From the NCBI RefSeq assembly GCF_001632365.1, contig NW_024468511.1, positions 1,280,761 through 1,344,760 on the forward strand: a DNA stretch of 64,000 nucleotides, written 5' to 3'. Below the pieces are notes generated by a model. The model saw only the letters and a list, made by a program, of their open reading frames with translations, was not told the origin of the DNA and searched no databases. Both the position numbers and the translations under genes were made by a program. This stretch comes from Laetiporus sulphureus 93-53. Taxonomy: Eukaryota; Basidiomycota; Agaricomycetes; Polyporales; Laetiporaceae. This document shows, in pieces, positions 1 to 11,396 of the stretch (the stretch's first letter is position 1; every line of letters begins with the position of its first letter).

Positions 1-10
1 GCTTCTCGCA

Positions 11-1045
11 TCAGTGTCTTTGACGGCAAGTGGACATGCACTCACGGTAAACCACATTGAGGAACTCGATATAAGGTTTGATAACCTGATTCTTGAAGTC
101 GGATTGGACGTCTCCAAAGTGGTGGCCGACAGCTGTCTTCCCGTGATGGTAACTAAGCATGATATATCAGCGCACATTTCATAAATCAGGATAACGAACA
201 TACGAAAATGTCCTGATATCTCCGTCTTCCTCAGGGCAAGGCCCACCGCCAATGATGCTGAAAGACCATCCAGTCTTCTCTGCGAGTTCTTCGAGAAGCT
301 TCCTCACCATGGAGGGAAGGAATTCGAGCATGCTGGATATGAGAATTAGAAGCGAAGTCGAGAACAGTACAAAACATACTGTTGCCGCGCTGCAGGCATG
401 GGCATAACCCCCAATCCTTCACCATCCTCATCGCGAACATCAAGCTGTGCTTCAAATTCGGCTTGAATCTCGGCTTTGATGGTGTCATCTTCTTCGGCAA
501 ACGCTTTGTCTGTCAGTGACTTGATGACAGCGAGTGTCTGTTTTGGCCCGAGTGACTGTTCTGCGATGGCCTTCTTGACAGAAGGTCGGACCTTAGTGTC
601 ATAGTACTTCCGAGAGTAGAGTTCCACAAGTTTAAGTCAGTGTCGACCAATCGGCTTCATTGCGCCACTGAGGCTCACGTCAAAGCTGCCAGGGAATTTC
701 CCTCCATCGTGACGCCGAGCCTTGGCAGATCTGTTTCGAAACCAGGAGCGCAGTTGCTGTTCGCATTGTGTGCATGTCAGCTAAGGTAAAAATTGTGATA
801 TAGACAGCAGTGCTTACAATTTTACGATCCTTAATCGCCGTAGTGTACTGTGCATCCTGTTCGCTAGTCAAATTGGCTATCTCACCAAACAACTTCTTGC
901 GCTCAGAGAAGAGTTGGAACCACTCGTGATCCAGCTCGACCCAGAACTTCCGTAGACTCCTGGTCTTCTGACTCTTGAGATAGCCGCCATACTTCTTCTC
1001 GAGGAAGTCGCACTCCTCATTTGTTGTCCAACGTCGAGCGGGCAT
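11..1045 (-). pseudogene. Conserved Agaricomycete hypothetical protein, probably decayed
   Basis: I recognise the type but no function is known to me. The first exon (1045 to 818) begins MPARRWTT and has the basic/aromatic start seen in a large family of mushroom proteins. A 61-nt intron (757-817) leads into a segment with WFRNR, then, after a disturbed stretch near 620-690, a segment starting VELYSRKYY and a C-terminal block reading GWSFSIIGGGP and KPYIEFLNVVY. The frame that joins the WFRNR exon to VELYSRKYY carries a TGA near 627, and I found no splice that avoids it cleanly, so the gene looks broken. The TGA stop at 11-13 would be the true end if there is no further intron. This family is multicopy in Agaricomycetes and often lies in transposon-rich DNA, which fits the KDZ element 3 kb away. 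The intact form of this copy is unknown. Confidence 0.5.
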
Positions 1046-1377
1046 GCTGTCGGATCTGAGAAGAAGAGGCATGCGAGTACAAGCAAGCTGCAGGAGAGGA
1101 CAATGATACATTACGGGTGCGCCACGATGCATCGCCATGCTGTTGCCGCTCTTTTATCTTCGCATTCCCAAGCCAATCAAACAGTGTTGCGAACACTGGC
1201 GATGACATCCGAACAGTGGCCACAAATGAAAAGAGCAAGCACGAGGCACGAGCCAATGAATAACTTGTGCTCACGAGTGGCCTGATAGGCTATTAAAGTA
1301 GGTCATCTGGAACGAGAACTTCAGCGACGCACCATCGATCATATCCTCCCTGTATCCTCGTTTGCCTGCTCCCAGCA

Positions 1378-2166
1378 ATGTCGAAGTCAAACGATAACCA
1401 CAATGGCAAGGATTGCGTTGAGCAAGAGAATCCGAGGCATGACAGCAATGATGATACCATGGTCTCATTGGAGATGATGATGGCGGCGCTACGTCTTGTC
1501 GCTGAACAGCGCGCCGGTGAGTTTCATCCTCTGTGATGACCTTGAGAAATGCTCACACATGCGATGCAGCTGAACGCAACATGCGCCGCCAACATGGTGA
1601 GTCGATGATCATGTTGCCTCTGGAGAGTCCTTTCCCGTGGATCTCAGCCTGCTATTCTTTCAGAGCATGAGTACGTCAGCGGCAATGTACCTTCAGCACT
1701 CCGTGACCGTGACCGATCCTCCAGTATCAACACTGTCTCTTCTAACACATCGACCTCTACCATACGTGATGCTTCTGTCCAGGTGGCAGGAGAGTCGAGC
1801 AGCAGCAATGCATGTGCCCATGAGGCCGAGTATGGTGACTTTCATTACGTCGATGCTGAGGAGCGGCCTGAGCGCAACCGTGATGAGGCCGGGCCCATCG
1901 CAGCTGTCGAGCAGCCGCCTTCGACGCGCTGGTACTGTATCGTGCGTGGCCGTGCTGTCGGGGTCTTTGCTGGATGGTGAGTCAATCTCGGCATAGTATG
2001 CAACTATTCTTACCTTACCATGTATGCATATGCAAGGCCAAACACCTCCCCTCTCGTCACCAACGTGCCGGGATCACTCTTTCAGAGGTATCCCACATTC
2101 AATGCCGCCCTCAATGCCTTCATAGAGGCTTCTGCGAATGGGCATGTCATCATCATCTTCATCTGA
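1378..2166 (+). CDS. Small protein with RNase H1 N-terminal (caulimovirus viroplasmin-like) domain
   Basis: Four exons (1378-1516, 1570-1596, 1664-1976, 2037-2166) join in frame to 202 residues. The first 110 residues are low-complexity and Asn/Ser/Asp-rich with a methionine-rich patch. The C-terminal 60 residues match the RNase H1 N-terminal fold: WYCIVRGRAVGVFAGW, then P.TSPLV...PGS..QRYPTF..A..AF. In true RNase H1 this module binds RNA-DNA hybrids and precedes the catalytic domain. No catalytic domain follows here, so the protein can at most bind nucleic acid (inference). Stand-alone copies are common in mushroom genomes, frequently near transposons. All introns have GT-AG ends and the total coding length divides by three, so the gene looks intact. 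Confidence 0.72.
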
Positions 2167-2354
2167 ATTACTTGAGGATGTAATGCTGCCGTTGGGAATC
2201 GTCGCTAGTGTTCATCGCATTACATGTATATACGTTAGCTTCTTGTTCAGCAGCAATCTCATTTAGAGTAAAAGCATTCCTTACCTGTCAGGATTGAAGT
2301 GGAACCATCAGAACGAACCCTAGTTTGGCATTTTGCAACTCTCTTGGACTTGCC

Positions 2355-3106
2355 ATGGGCCGTCGTGCAAAGTACCGAACGCTAGGTGAGAGACTCGCGG
2401 CAAAGCGTGAGCAACAAAAGAAATACACGCAGTCAGCAAGGTAGGTGCAGCAGGAAATATTGTGATGAACTTATAAACATACATATCCATTGATAGAGGT
2501 CGTGCAAGGCGTGCAATACAGAACAAAAAAACATATAGTGCTCGTACCGGATTATATCCCAGCCCTTTCCATCATACCATCCATGGACTACCATCCGAAA
2601 TAATCACCCTAGCACGTCGCGCGTTCCAAGTTGGCAGTCCTCTTCAACATTCGTATGATCTGGGCATATGGACGCAGCCATTTGCTCTGCAAATTCCAGA
2701 CGAGTTAAAGAAGATTCCCGAGGCTGACGAACTCTTCGACGACGATCAATATGACGAGGACGAGTTGGCGTCAGGACTTCATATAGCAAATCTTGAACGC
2801 TTAATAGAGGCAGGGTGGATGAGGTTGGAACGATGGTCAGACGAGAGCGAGAAGGAAGCCTTGTTGGTGGAGATGAATGACGAGATCGTACAAAGGCTCG
2901 AGGCATGGCAGCGTAGAGCAGGCGAAGAAGATCGACATGGCAGTTTACTGGCAGATGTCGCTCATAGCGTCGGCATAGAGTGGAGTGCAAAGATTCTATG
3001 TTGCTTGAAGGTAGAGCAACAGATTGGGATCGCCGGTTCAGAGGAGATAGAAAGAGCATGGAGAGCAGGCCAATTGCCGTGGCAATGTATGAATGCACGT
3101 CGATAG
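2355..3106 (+). CDS. Conserved Agaricomycete hypothetical protein, basic N-terminus and acidic centre
   Basis: Two exons (2355-2440 and 2497-3106) with a 56-nt GT-AG intron give 231 residues. The N-terminus is strongly basic (MGRRAKYRTLGERLAAKREQ and on to residue 45), of the kind found in many mushroom hypothetical proteins and reminiscent of a basic DNA-binding helix. A Pro/His linker follows, then an acidic run (DDDQYDEDE, residues about 110-118) and an amphipathic helical C-terminus rich in Glu, Arg and Trp. I do not know a function. The gene lies 190 bp after the RNase H1-N gene on the same strand and about 1 kb before the KDZ transposase, so it may be an accessory of mobile DNA, but that is only suggested by position. 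A nuclear protein is plausible from the basic segment. Confidence 0.6.
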
Positions 3107-3427
3107 ATAGACAGAATTATTGTCGGGCTGAAGATTGACATAGGCAAGGCAGCAGACGAGATTCAATGAGTGGTAGCTAAGCGCGTGAAAGCGATAAAGT
3201 CGAGCAATAGTCACTAACGCGTACTGGCGCTTTGCTGGATGTAAGCAGAATGTGTTGCCCTTCAATGCTCTTCTCAATTTCTTCACACCTTAGTGTAAGC
3301 CACATAAGGGCTACTGCTTCAGATAGACTATTTACATTTTTTGATTACTATACAGTCACTTTCCTTGCTACGACGACTTCATGAGGGACTGGCCGTTGAT
3401 TTCAGTATGGTCTATATTACGATGCTG
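3107..3427 (+). other. Intergenic, no gene seen
   Basis: No coding pattern or recognisable repeat was found between the stop of the basic hypothetical gene and the repeat block that starts near 3428. Confidence 0.5.
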
Positions 3428-3789
3428 ATTGGCTGGACAGGCAACGCGTCGATCACATGCTACCTTTCCTGGAGGCATGCGTCCTTAACCTTAATTTCAG
3501 TATCTTTAGAGTTCAATTCTGCTGTATGGCTGATCGCGCGACGCGTCATGCATGTGTTTTCTTCCCTAGATGCGCGCGTCATCTGGTTATATCTCTATTT
3601 TGATTGGCTGGATGCGCGACGCACATGCTTTCTTCCCTGGACGTGCACGTCCAATATTTTGTCTGCTTTATTGGAGGAAATTTTGATTGGCTGGATGTGC
3701 GACGCGTCGACCACGTGCTTTTCTGCCTTGTGCGCTCGTGCTGACGCGTTCCTGCTGATGCGTTCCTGCTGACGTGTTTCTTGACGCGT
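3428..3789 (+). repeat. Degenerate 80-90 bp repeats carrying five ACGCGT boxes
   Basis: Three clear and one weak unit share the string GATTGGCTGGA, a short gap, CGACGCGTC and then CATGCTTTTCTTCCCTGG with small changes (units near 3426, 3530, 3600 and 3684). ACGCGT occurs at 3444, 3541, 3702, 3744 and 3784. ACGCGT is the MluI cell-cycle box bound by MBF (Mbp1-Swi6) in yeasts. The block ends about 290 bp before the KDZ start codon. It may simply be repeat sequence, or it may give the transposase a G1/S promoter; the sequence alone cannot decide. Confidence 0.6.
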
Positions 3790-4082
3790 CAAAAATTCCC
3801 TGTGCAGGACTATCCCCTTCGGCATTCGAGCGAAGATAGACAAGATTGCTGATATGGAATAATGAGAGGCTCGTCGGGTGCGTCTGCTTTCTTTTCAGTA
3901 TCATTGTCAATTTAGTTAAATATTCTATAATGCTCGTAGAGTTGCGCATGCCTTTCAAGTGTGTACAGGCTTCATTCTTCACATAAAATGTTCGTGCCGG
4001 TTTATACCATGGTCGGTATGTTTGGATTTTGATGATCACCCTCTGAACAGCTTTTCTCCCCATTAGAGGCCTCGTTGCGGAG

Positions 4083-7000
4083 ATGTCTACATCAAAGCGA
4101 CGGCACCGTCAACATGGCCGCGACTTTCAGTTCCATGATGATTCAGACAATGAAAATCGAGTATCGCGGCCTCGTCTTCCTCCTCATACTCTTAGCAGGC
4201 ATACCGACCTCTACACTGGTGATCACGGGCTTTCAGCCCAGACTTCGTTCATTGCGACGATTTATTCCACAGCTACGGCGTCAAGTACATCTCTGACCAA
4301 TGTCAACGATACAACCACATCATCTCTACCCGAATCGGAGGGCATCCCCAATCAAGAATCTACATGGGACAATTCTGATCTAGACCATATCAATGTGGAC
4401 TACATTCACGAGCTTCCTGACATGGATGAGGGCTTAAAACGGCGGTGACGTACTGCAGGTGTGAGTGCTAAGTATTACTCTTATCTGAATGTGTGCTGAG
4501 AGTATTCTCATAGGATCATCCTCTCCATGAATGGATACCCCATCGCGACGAATGGCTTGCTGAGCTATTACGTCATGAAGGCCGCTGTGGATTCACGGAT
4601 GAGAAATGTCCGCGCTGTCAAGTCACCCCAGCTGAGATTCGTTGCATCGACTGCGATGATCTCAGGCTCTACTGTCAAGAATGCATCGTCGCCATGCACA
4701 CGCAGAACCCTTATCACCACTTGAAGGTAAGTACATCAGAACTATTTGATTGCAACATGTACTGATAGTCTGGCTTGCAGGTCTGGGTAAGAACACACTT
4801 CCAGCGCAAGACTCTCAAGGAGGCTGGCCTTCGCATTTAGGTTGGACACCCACCCGGCATATGCTGTCACAATCCCGAGCATGCCTGGGGCAATGATTTT
4901 GTCATCTTAGATATATCTGGCATCCACCGCGTCGGGCTTGACTTCTGTAACTGCGAGATGGCTCAACCTCATGACATTCAACTTCTGCGTGCTCAGCTGT
5001 TCCCTGCTACAAGCGACAACCCAAAGACGGCCGCAACCTTCCGGCTACTCGAGCACTTCCACCTCCTATCAACGCAGGCAAACATATCTGGCTTCCGATT
5101 CTATTCTATGCTAGAGCGACGCACTGATAATACTGGTCTCGATACACCCAAGGTGTCTACCTTCTCATCTTGTGCATAGAATCCTGAACTCACATTGCAA
5201 TGCAGGATCGATACCCTGAGCTGATGCGCATGGTACGCCAGTGGCGCCACCTTAAGATGCTCAAGCGGTTTGGCCGTGGACATGACCCAAGCGGAGTAGC
5301 AGGCACTGTACCCGGCAGTTGTGCCGTGGAATGTCCGGCGTGTCCTCATCCTGGAAAAAATCTCCCTGAAGATTGGAAGGAAGCTCCACCAAAGCAGAGG
5401 TACATTCTTTCACGGTCATTCCATCATGCATGAATGACGGTAAATGAGAAAGGTGGCTGTATCAGCTATTCCTCGGCATGGACGCGAATTTTCGGCTCAA
5501 GAGAAAGCAGGTCTCGTCTGATGCTGCCGACCCAGGGCTCAACGAAGGAATCGCTTTCTTCGTTGAGGAAAACCAGTACAAGACACATATCAAGACGTAC
5601 GGCAAGGTCATCAAGGAGGAGATCAGTACATGCAACAATCACGACGCAGTGAAGCTCGCCAATTTGAAGGGCTCTCAAGGTACGGCTGCGAGTGGAGTGG
5701 GAACGGTCGAATGTACTCGCCATGATATGAAGCGGCCGTGTTCCGTCGGGGACTTGCAGAAGGGAGAGCGGTGCGTTTCACATGCGATAGAGTCCATTGC
5801 ATTGATCTAATATTTCTCAGGTACGTCAACATGGATTATCTTTTTCTCAGCAGCATGCGACAAAACACTCCGAACTTCATTGTCGTATCATACGATATTG
5901 CGTGTCAGTGGTCAATACATTTGTGGGAACGCATGGCGCTGTACAAACACCACTTCAATTTCGACAATCGCATGATCTCCTTCCTCATTCCTAAATTCCA
6001 TCTACCCGCACATCAGGAATCATGTCACCTCAAGTACTCATTCAATATCTCACCACAAGTAGGACGCACAGATGGTGAGGCCGTCGAACGAGGCTGGGCC
6101 GCCGTCAATCTGTTTGCTTCCAGCACGAAAGAGATGGGCCCCGGTTCACGTCGAGATTTGCTGGACGATATTTTTGGAGCATACAACTGGGACAAAGTTA
6201 CTCGCATGGGTGAGTCATAGTTACTTGCATGTTATCAGCACTATCTGAGCCATTTTTACAGCGGAGACCATGCTCATCAAGATGAAAAATGCTCTCGAAG
6301 AGCGCAACACCCACGTCGCTGCCTTCAAAGAGCTCTGTACCGCCCTTCCTGCCGATCGCATAGCAGAGTGGACTGAGGCTATCGAAGCATGGGAGAAAGA
6401 TCCCTCAAAGCCCAATCCTTTTAAGATTACACGAAGCGGTAAGTACGAGGGGTACTTGTAATCATGTCTATGGATACTTCAATGCTAACAGCTCATGTAT
6501 TGTTGGAAGTTGTCACACAGGCGACCGTACGCCTCCAACTAGTGGATGAAGATGCTGCGCGGCTTCGAGATGGTGAGAGCTTTGTGCTTCATGACAAGAT
6601 CTCGCCGAGCCTGATGATCATGACTGGCTTGGAGCTCAAAGAACTTCAGTGAGTATCACTCAAGTTCTTTGTTGCATTCACCAATTGTCCATTTGCAGAC
6701 GTCGACTGCATGAGGATACAAAACAACTGGGCTCACATTCCACGGACCTTCAGCGTGCAAAGGTGCTCGAGCGTCGGATTGCACTCCAGCATCGTTATGA
6801 TGCATGGGTAGAAGTCCAGCATTTGTACATGCCGGCGGTCGCTGCCTTGCGCTTGCGGAACACTAACAGTGCGTCAAATGTCGTCCCCGATGCAAGACTA
6901 TTCCTTCCGTCAGAGATCATCAGCACGGTTCAATGTGATCCTTTGCTTGCAGCTTGCGAGCACCGTCTGCGGCGGGCACAAGCACACGATGCGCTGGAAA

Positions 7001-7717
7001 GTCTACGTCGACATCTACGTCTGCGAAGCCACCTGTATCAAGTGAAGGATCGTTTTGTGCATGGTCAACGTCCCAATACGCGTGCACGTGGAGTCATCGA
7101 TAACGTGCAAAACAAAGTCAATACGGACGCTAAGCATTACAGAAAAGCTCGCGATGCACTAGAGGCCCTCAGTAATGTTTTTGGAGATCAGATGTGGCAG
7201 CGTGAACTGCGTCAGCTTGATGATGAAGACGTTCGAGGCATGTCTGAAGGCCTCTTAATGAAGACCGAGGGCCGACGCACTTTGTCGTGGATTTGGCGAA
7301 CGCCCGGCATTGGCTCGGTCGATAGCAGCAGTGAGAATGAGGGAGTTCAAGAGGGTGAGTGTAATTGCACACCCACCATGAGTGCTATGCTAATCACTAC
7401 TCATAGCGCTACACGTTGAGTGGTGTAAAGCACGCGCGCATGCACACCGATGGTCTGAAGAATGCCAGTTGCTGGAAGAAGAGATGCGGCGCATTGTGCA
7501 GTATCACACTTATCGTGCTGGTTGGTGGCTGGACCAGATAGGGAGGAAGTCCGTCGTCTCAGATGAACTTCGAGAGGGTATGGCCGCATATGCTTTCCGT
7601 CAAGCAGAGCTACGTACCTCAATGGGCAAGCTCTGCCAGAAGACTTGGAGATATGTTTCTCGCTGGCTGAAGTTCGATCTATGTGCTGCCAAGGATATGG
7701 ACACTTACGGCCCTTGA
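4083..7717 (+). pseudogene. Kyakuja/KDZ (Dileera-Zisupton) DNA transposase with two nonsense codons
   Basis: Ten exons (4083-4460, 4514-4726, 4781-5152, 5206-5399, 5453-5770, 5821-6209, 6262-6438, 6510-6648, 6699-7354, 7407-7717) join in one frame of 1,048 codons plus the terminal stop. The second exon has the CxC2-like cysteine cluster (CPRC, CIDC, YCQEC, then H residues). The catalytic part shows the KDZ signatures MDANFRLKRK, SYDIACQW and DGEAVERGWA, which supply the acidic residues of an RNase H-fold transposase. The C-terminal third is helical and Arg/Glu-rich. Two stops lie in frame: TGA at 4446-4448, where the family has KRRRTAG, and TAG at 4838-4840, where it has RVQLGHP. Both fit a single C-to-T change (CGA to TGA, CAG to TAG). 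The rest is open, so the copy died recently. I found no terminal inverted repeats by eye. Confidence 0.9.
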
Positions 7718-7839
7718 TATGTTGCCACACACTGTTCTTGCACTTGTATATAATGAAATGCGCGATATATTATATTCCCAACTTGTGTATAGTAAAGTTA
7801 CATTGAAAGGCGTGGCAGGCTGTTATACTACGTGGCCAG

Positions 7840-8745
7840 GATTGATGCATCGTCGCCACTGCGCGATGTGCAGAATGATGCATCAAGGTACTAAGACCTT
7901 GGTGAACCATCCTTACTGTTCGGTGCAGAGGTGGCGAATGGCGCGGAGGGGATGATAATGGACAACAATCTTTGCAGTTAGGATGATGCATCGAGCCTCA
8001 GCATCTCGATGCATCGTCCTAGCTATGCAACACAAAGGAGGCAAAAGGAATCTCAAGTAGGACGATGCATCGAGCCTTAGCAGCTCGATGCATCGTCCTA
8101 GCTGTTCAATACAGAGGAGGGTGCCGAAAAGCGCCACAGGTAGGATGATGCATCATCCTCGCTATGCGGCGCAGAGGCGGAGAGTGGCGCAGGGAGGGCG
8201 GGAAGGATCACAGCGAGGATGATGCATCGAGCGACGCTAAAGCTTGATGCATTATTCTCGCTGTACGGAGCAGAAGCAGCAAGTGGCACAGAGAGGCCGA
8301 TGCATCGAGCCTCAGCGTCTCGATGCATCGTCCTCACTGTGCGGCGCAGAGATGGCAAGTGGCGCAGAGAGGGCAGGAAGGATCACAGCAAGGATGATGC
8401 ATGGAGATGCTAAGGATGATACATCGAGATGCTAAGGCTCGATGCATCGTCCTCGCTGTGCAGAGCAGAGGCGACGAGTGGCACAGAGAGGACGATGCAT
8501 CGAGCGACGCTGAGGCTCAATGCATCGTCCTCGCTGTGCGGAGCAGAGGCGACGAGTGGCGCAGAGAGGACGATGCATCGAGCGATGCTGAGGCTCGATG
8601 CATCGTCCTCACTGTGCAGTGCAGAGGCGACGAGTGGCGCAGAGAGAATGATGCATCGAGCGATGCTGAGGCTCGATGCATCATCCTCGCTGTGCAGTGC
8701 AGAGGCGGTGAGTGGCGCAGAGAGGGTGGGAAGAAGTCATTACTT
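7840..8745. repeat. 78-bp minisatellite with a palindromic GATGCATC core
   Basis: About ten units run from 7840 to 8745. The right-hand ones are the best conserved, starting at 8491, 8569 and 8647, exactly 78 bp apart; the left-hand ones are diverged. Each unit holds CGATGCATCGAGC, an 8-10 nt loop and GCTCGATGCATCG, a near-perfect 13-bp inverted repeat, followed by a GC-rich tail (GCAGAGGCGACGAGTGGCGC). Long open frames on both strands through this block are products of the repeat, not genes. Confidence 0.9.
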
Positions 8746-9409
8746 ACCACTGGCAAGTAGCAATGCATGCTCAATGCTTTAGTCCACGGCATAGCGAGTC
8801 CTGCGTGGCCAGCTGTCCCAGAGCGGGAGGGATGAGACGGCGAAGCAATTGCCAAAACATACGGAAATTGGCATGCCCAGATTATCAGACGCAAGATTTC
8901 GTACAGGATGGGCCTGGCATGAGAGCGCATAAAAATGGAAGAACAGAACGAAGGGCGTGAAAGCGCATAGAGATACCGATTATGGAAGAACGGGATGATG
9001 GAGGCAGCCGAGTTGTGAAGTAGTCGGAGGCGCTGACTAGCGGGGGCAGGAAAAGAAACCCTATATGGGAAGAGCGGGGATGATGACAGAAGGGCGGGGC
9101 TCCATGCGAGGATGATGGTGGAAGCACGGGGCTCCATGTGGGGATGATGGTGGAGCGCGAGGCTTCGTGATGATCGGGGCACGCCGAATCACGGAGGGAG
9201 GCCGGCGCATGGATTGTTCAATCACATGCAAGGGCCATGTGATGCATCATGACGTGAAGGAGGAGGCCGGCGTGAGCAGCTGCAATACAGAGTGCACGAT
9301 GCATCATGAGATGCTATGATCAGAGCGAAACGATGCATGATCACCATGCTACAACTATAGGAAGTGATATAATACAGTGTTGGCTGTGAGGGCAGGGGAT
9401 GATGAATCA
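8746..9409. other. Intergenic with scattered GATGCATC palindromes, no gene seen
   Basis: Isolated copies of the minisatellite core (GATGCATCATGA near 9240, 9298 and 9330) and two GGGGATGATGGTGGA-type repeats (9080-9150) suggest a decayed extension of the minisatellite. No coding pattern is convincing. Confidence 0.5.
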
Positions 9410-10086
9410 CCCTGCCAGGTACAGGTGTCCGTACTGCCCTCAGGCTCAACCCGGATCACCGCATCTCCAGGGATTTCAAGTGGTCCAGGGTCCTCATTGG
9501 CAATGTCAGTACACGGGCAGCCCCAGGTGGCGCTGTCCACCTGGAGTCGACTTTGTCGACCGAGTTCCTGAAGAACCCCGCGCTTGCACGCCTCCGTATC
9601 ACCCAACCTCCGTGCTGGGCACGCCGACCTGAGCAAATCGACGGTGCTCACTCGTCCGTGGTCCTCGGATTCGAAGACCCAGATGGCTCCATCCTCACGG
9701 CCCTCCTCCGGACTCCCCTCTTCGCCTTTGGCACACCCGTCACCACATCGCGCTGGCGTGATAAGCCGCACCTCCGGCAGTGTACGAGGTGCTGGGGCCT
9801 CGGCCACCTCTCTGCAGGCTGTATGAAGCCACCCCGGTGCTGTGTGTGCGCCGGCCGCCATCTCGAATCGGTGCACCGCGCTCGGTGCGCCATGTGCGCG
9901 AAGGAGAATCGCGCCACCTCAGACCCTTGCGCTCACGCGTGCTGCATGAACTGCCGTGGTCTCCACCACGCCGACTCCGACCAGTGCCCCAAACACACCG
10001 CTTTCCGGAACGCTGGCCCCGCTCCGACCTCTTCTCTCGAGCGCCCCGTGCTGCCCGCTGCTGGCGACTCTGATGTTGCCATGTAG
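9410..10086 (+). pseudogene. LINE (Tad1-like) ORF1/gag fragment with CCHC zinc knuckles
   Basis: An open stretch ending at TAG 10084-10086 reads RVLIGNVSTR, then FLKNPALARLRITQPPCW, SVVLGFEDPDGS and finally zinc knuckles C-x2-C-x4-H-x4-C (CTRCWGLGHLSAGC), C-x2-C-x4-H and a last C-x2-C-x3-LHHADSDQC. This order (RNA-recognition-like region, then two or three knuckles) is that of ORF1 of fungal non-LTR retrotransposons. The 5' end is missing or broken, since stops lie just upstream in this frame, and no ORF2 with endonuclease and reverse transcriptase follows before the assembly gap. It is a truncated relic. GC content is high, unlike the relics at the right end of the window, so it is probably younger. 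Confidence 0.75.
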
Positions 10087-10722
10087 GGGCGAGTGCGACT
10101 CCATTTCCACCACGCTCCTTCCTTTTTCTTTTCTAGCGCCCCCCGTCCGCTCCCCTCCATCACCACAAGGCATGCCCGCACCGAATACGGGGTCAACATG
10201 CCAGCGTAGCAACACTTAAATGCAGGGGATCAGTTTTTATCCAGCCTGCTGCGTGGTAGGGTTCGCCGCGCGTCACCCACTCATTCTGTCGATTCCCTCA
10301 GTTCCTTCATTCCGCCCCGACATCTCTTTGGCTGCCAATGCCCTCCGCCCTTCGGTCCGCTGTCGTGCAATTCACTAACCCTGGTCCGGCCAGCTCTCCT
10401 CAATGTTCAACTGGTTACCATGCCCCGCACGCCACTTTGCCTCTGCGGTGAACGAGGTCTGTTTGGTGGGAGTATCTTAGGGGTTCGATTCCCCTTACAC
10501 AGTGTTTCTAACGAGTCAACGGACTGACCGCGGCGCGGTTTTCGAGTTTGGTCAGGCATATGCATTTTGTTAGGTTATCGGCGCTTGCGTGGTCCATGAC
10601 ACAGCTTACCGGGCTTCGTGCCCTTCTACTATATGCCTGCTCTGCTGCGTCCGTGGGGACCTGGTGTCTGTACGTTAAGCTTCTTCGCCCCCAGATGCGT
10701 CTGGTCCTCCGTTGTTACACGA
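10087..10722 (+). other. Region after the LINE ORF1, no gene seen
   Basis: The sequence is Pro/Ser-biased when translated and may be the rest of the LINE or its 3' part, but I see no reverse transcriptase motif. It runs into the assembly gap. Confidence 0.4.
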
Positions 10723-10848
10723 NNNNNNNNNNNNNNNNNNNNNNNNNNNNNNNNNNNNNNNNNNNNNNNNNNNNNNNNNNNNNNNNNNNNNNNNNNNNNN
10801 NNNNNNNNNNNNNNNNNNNNNNNNNNNNNNNNNNNNNNNNNNNNNNNN
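10723..10848. other. Assembly gap (126 N)
   Basis: All bases are N. The gap is followed at once by a run of ten A (10849-10858), so it may hide a homopolymer or the 3' tail of the LINE. Confidence 0.99.
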
Positions 10849-11396
10849 AAAAAAAAAACAACTATGCCACCGCAGGCAATTGAGCCATGAAGGACTTTCA
10901 CGCATGATAGTACCAGCAGCATATGTCCGCGCCACCGCTTCCTTCATCCCATCTATTGACGTATGCCAGAGCAGCCTCCCTGGCTCATCTGGCGATGGGC
11001 TCACCTGCTTGTGAGCTCTGCGCAGGGCGTTCGAAGTTCAGCGCTGAAGAGGCCCAGGTTTTCTCACAACCGCACATGGAAGCCATTTGACAGCGTTGCA
11101 GATTCTTCAGATGTGCCTGTGCAAGTCCTTCTTCCGGCGGAGCCAGTGGGTCTTCAGCAGCGAACGAAGAAAATGCTCGGACTGAAGTGTTCGGCGCAAG
11201 AATCACTGCACAATATCCATTCTACACTAACACATAACAATTCCATCCACTGTTCCGTGTATTCCTCCATACAGTCCGTCTACCATAATCCTACAAATGC
11301 CGACGTACAATCAGATATATACCTTCATGTCATTTAGAGCTTTAAATGTCCGCTGGCAGGCACAGTCCTCGAACCGCTCGCAGAGCCCAGCACAAG
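10849..11396. other. Intergenic, no gene seen
   Basis: Short poly-A at the left edge, otherwise no coding pattern. The right part is the 3' flank of the aspartic protease gene. Confidence 0.5.

Noticed and set aside
7840..8745. CRISPR-like array
   Set aside because: The whole 78-bp unit is repeated with no unique spacers of constant length, and the host is a eukaryote.
8401..8782. Long open frames on both strands in the minisatellite
   Set aside because: They arise because 78 is a multiple of three and the unit lacks stops. The peptide is a pure repeat with no family match.
10470..10505. tRNA-like T arm (AGGGGTTCGATTCCCCT)
   Set aside because: The stem and loop look right, but the 3' acceptor strand (TACACAG) has no partner at the expected distance upstream and no D or anticodon arm can be drawn.
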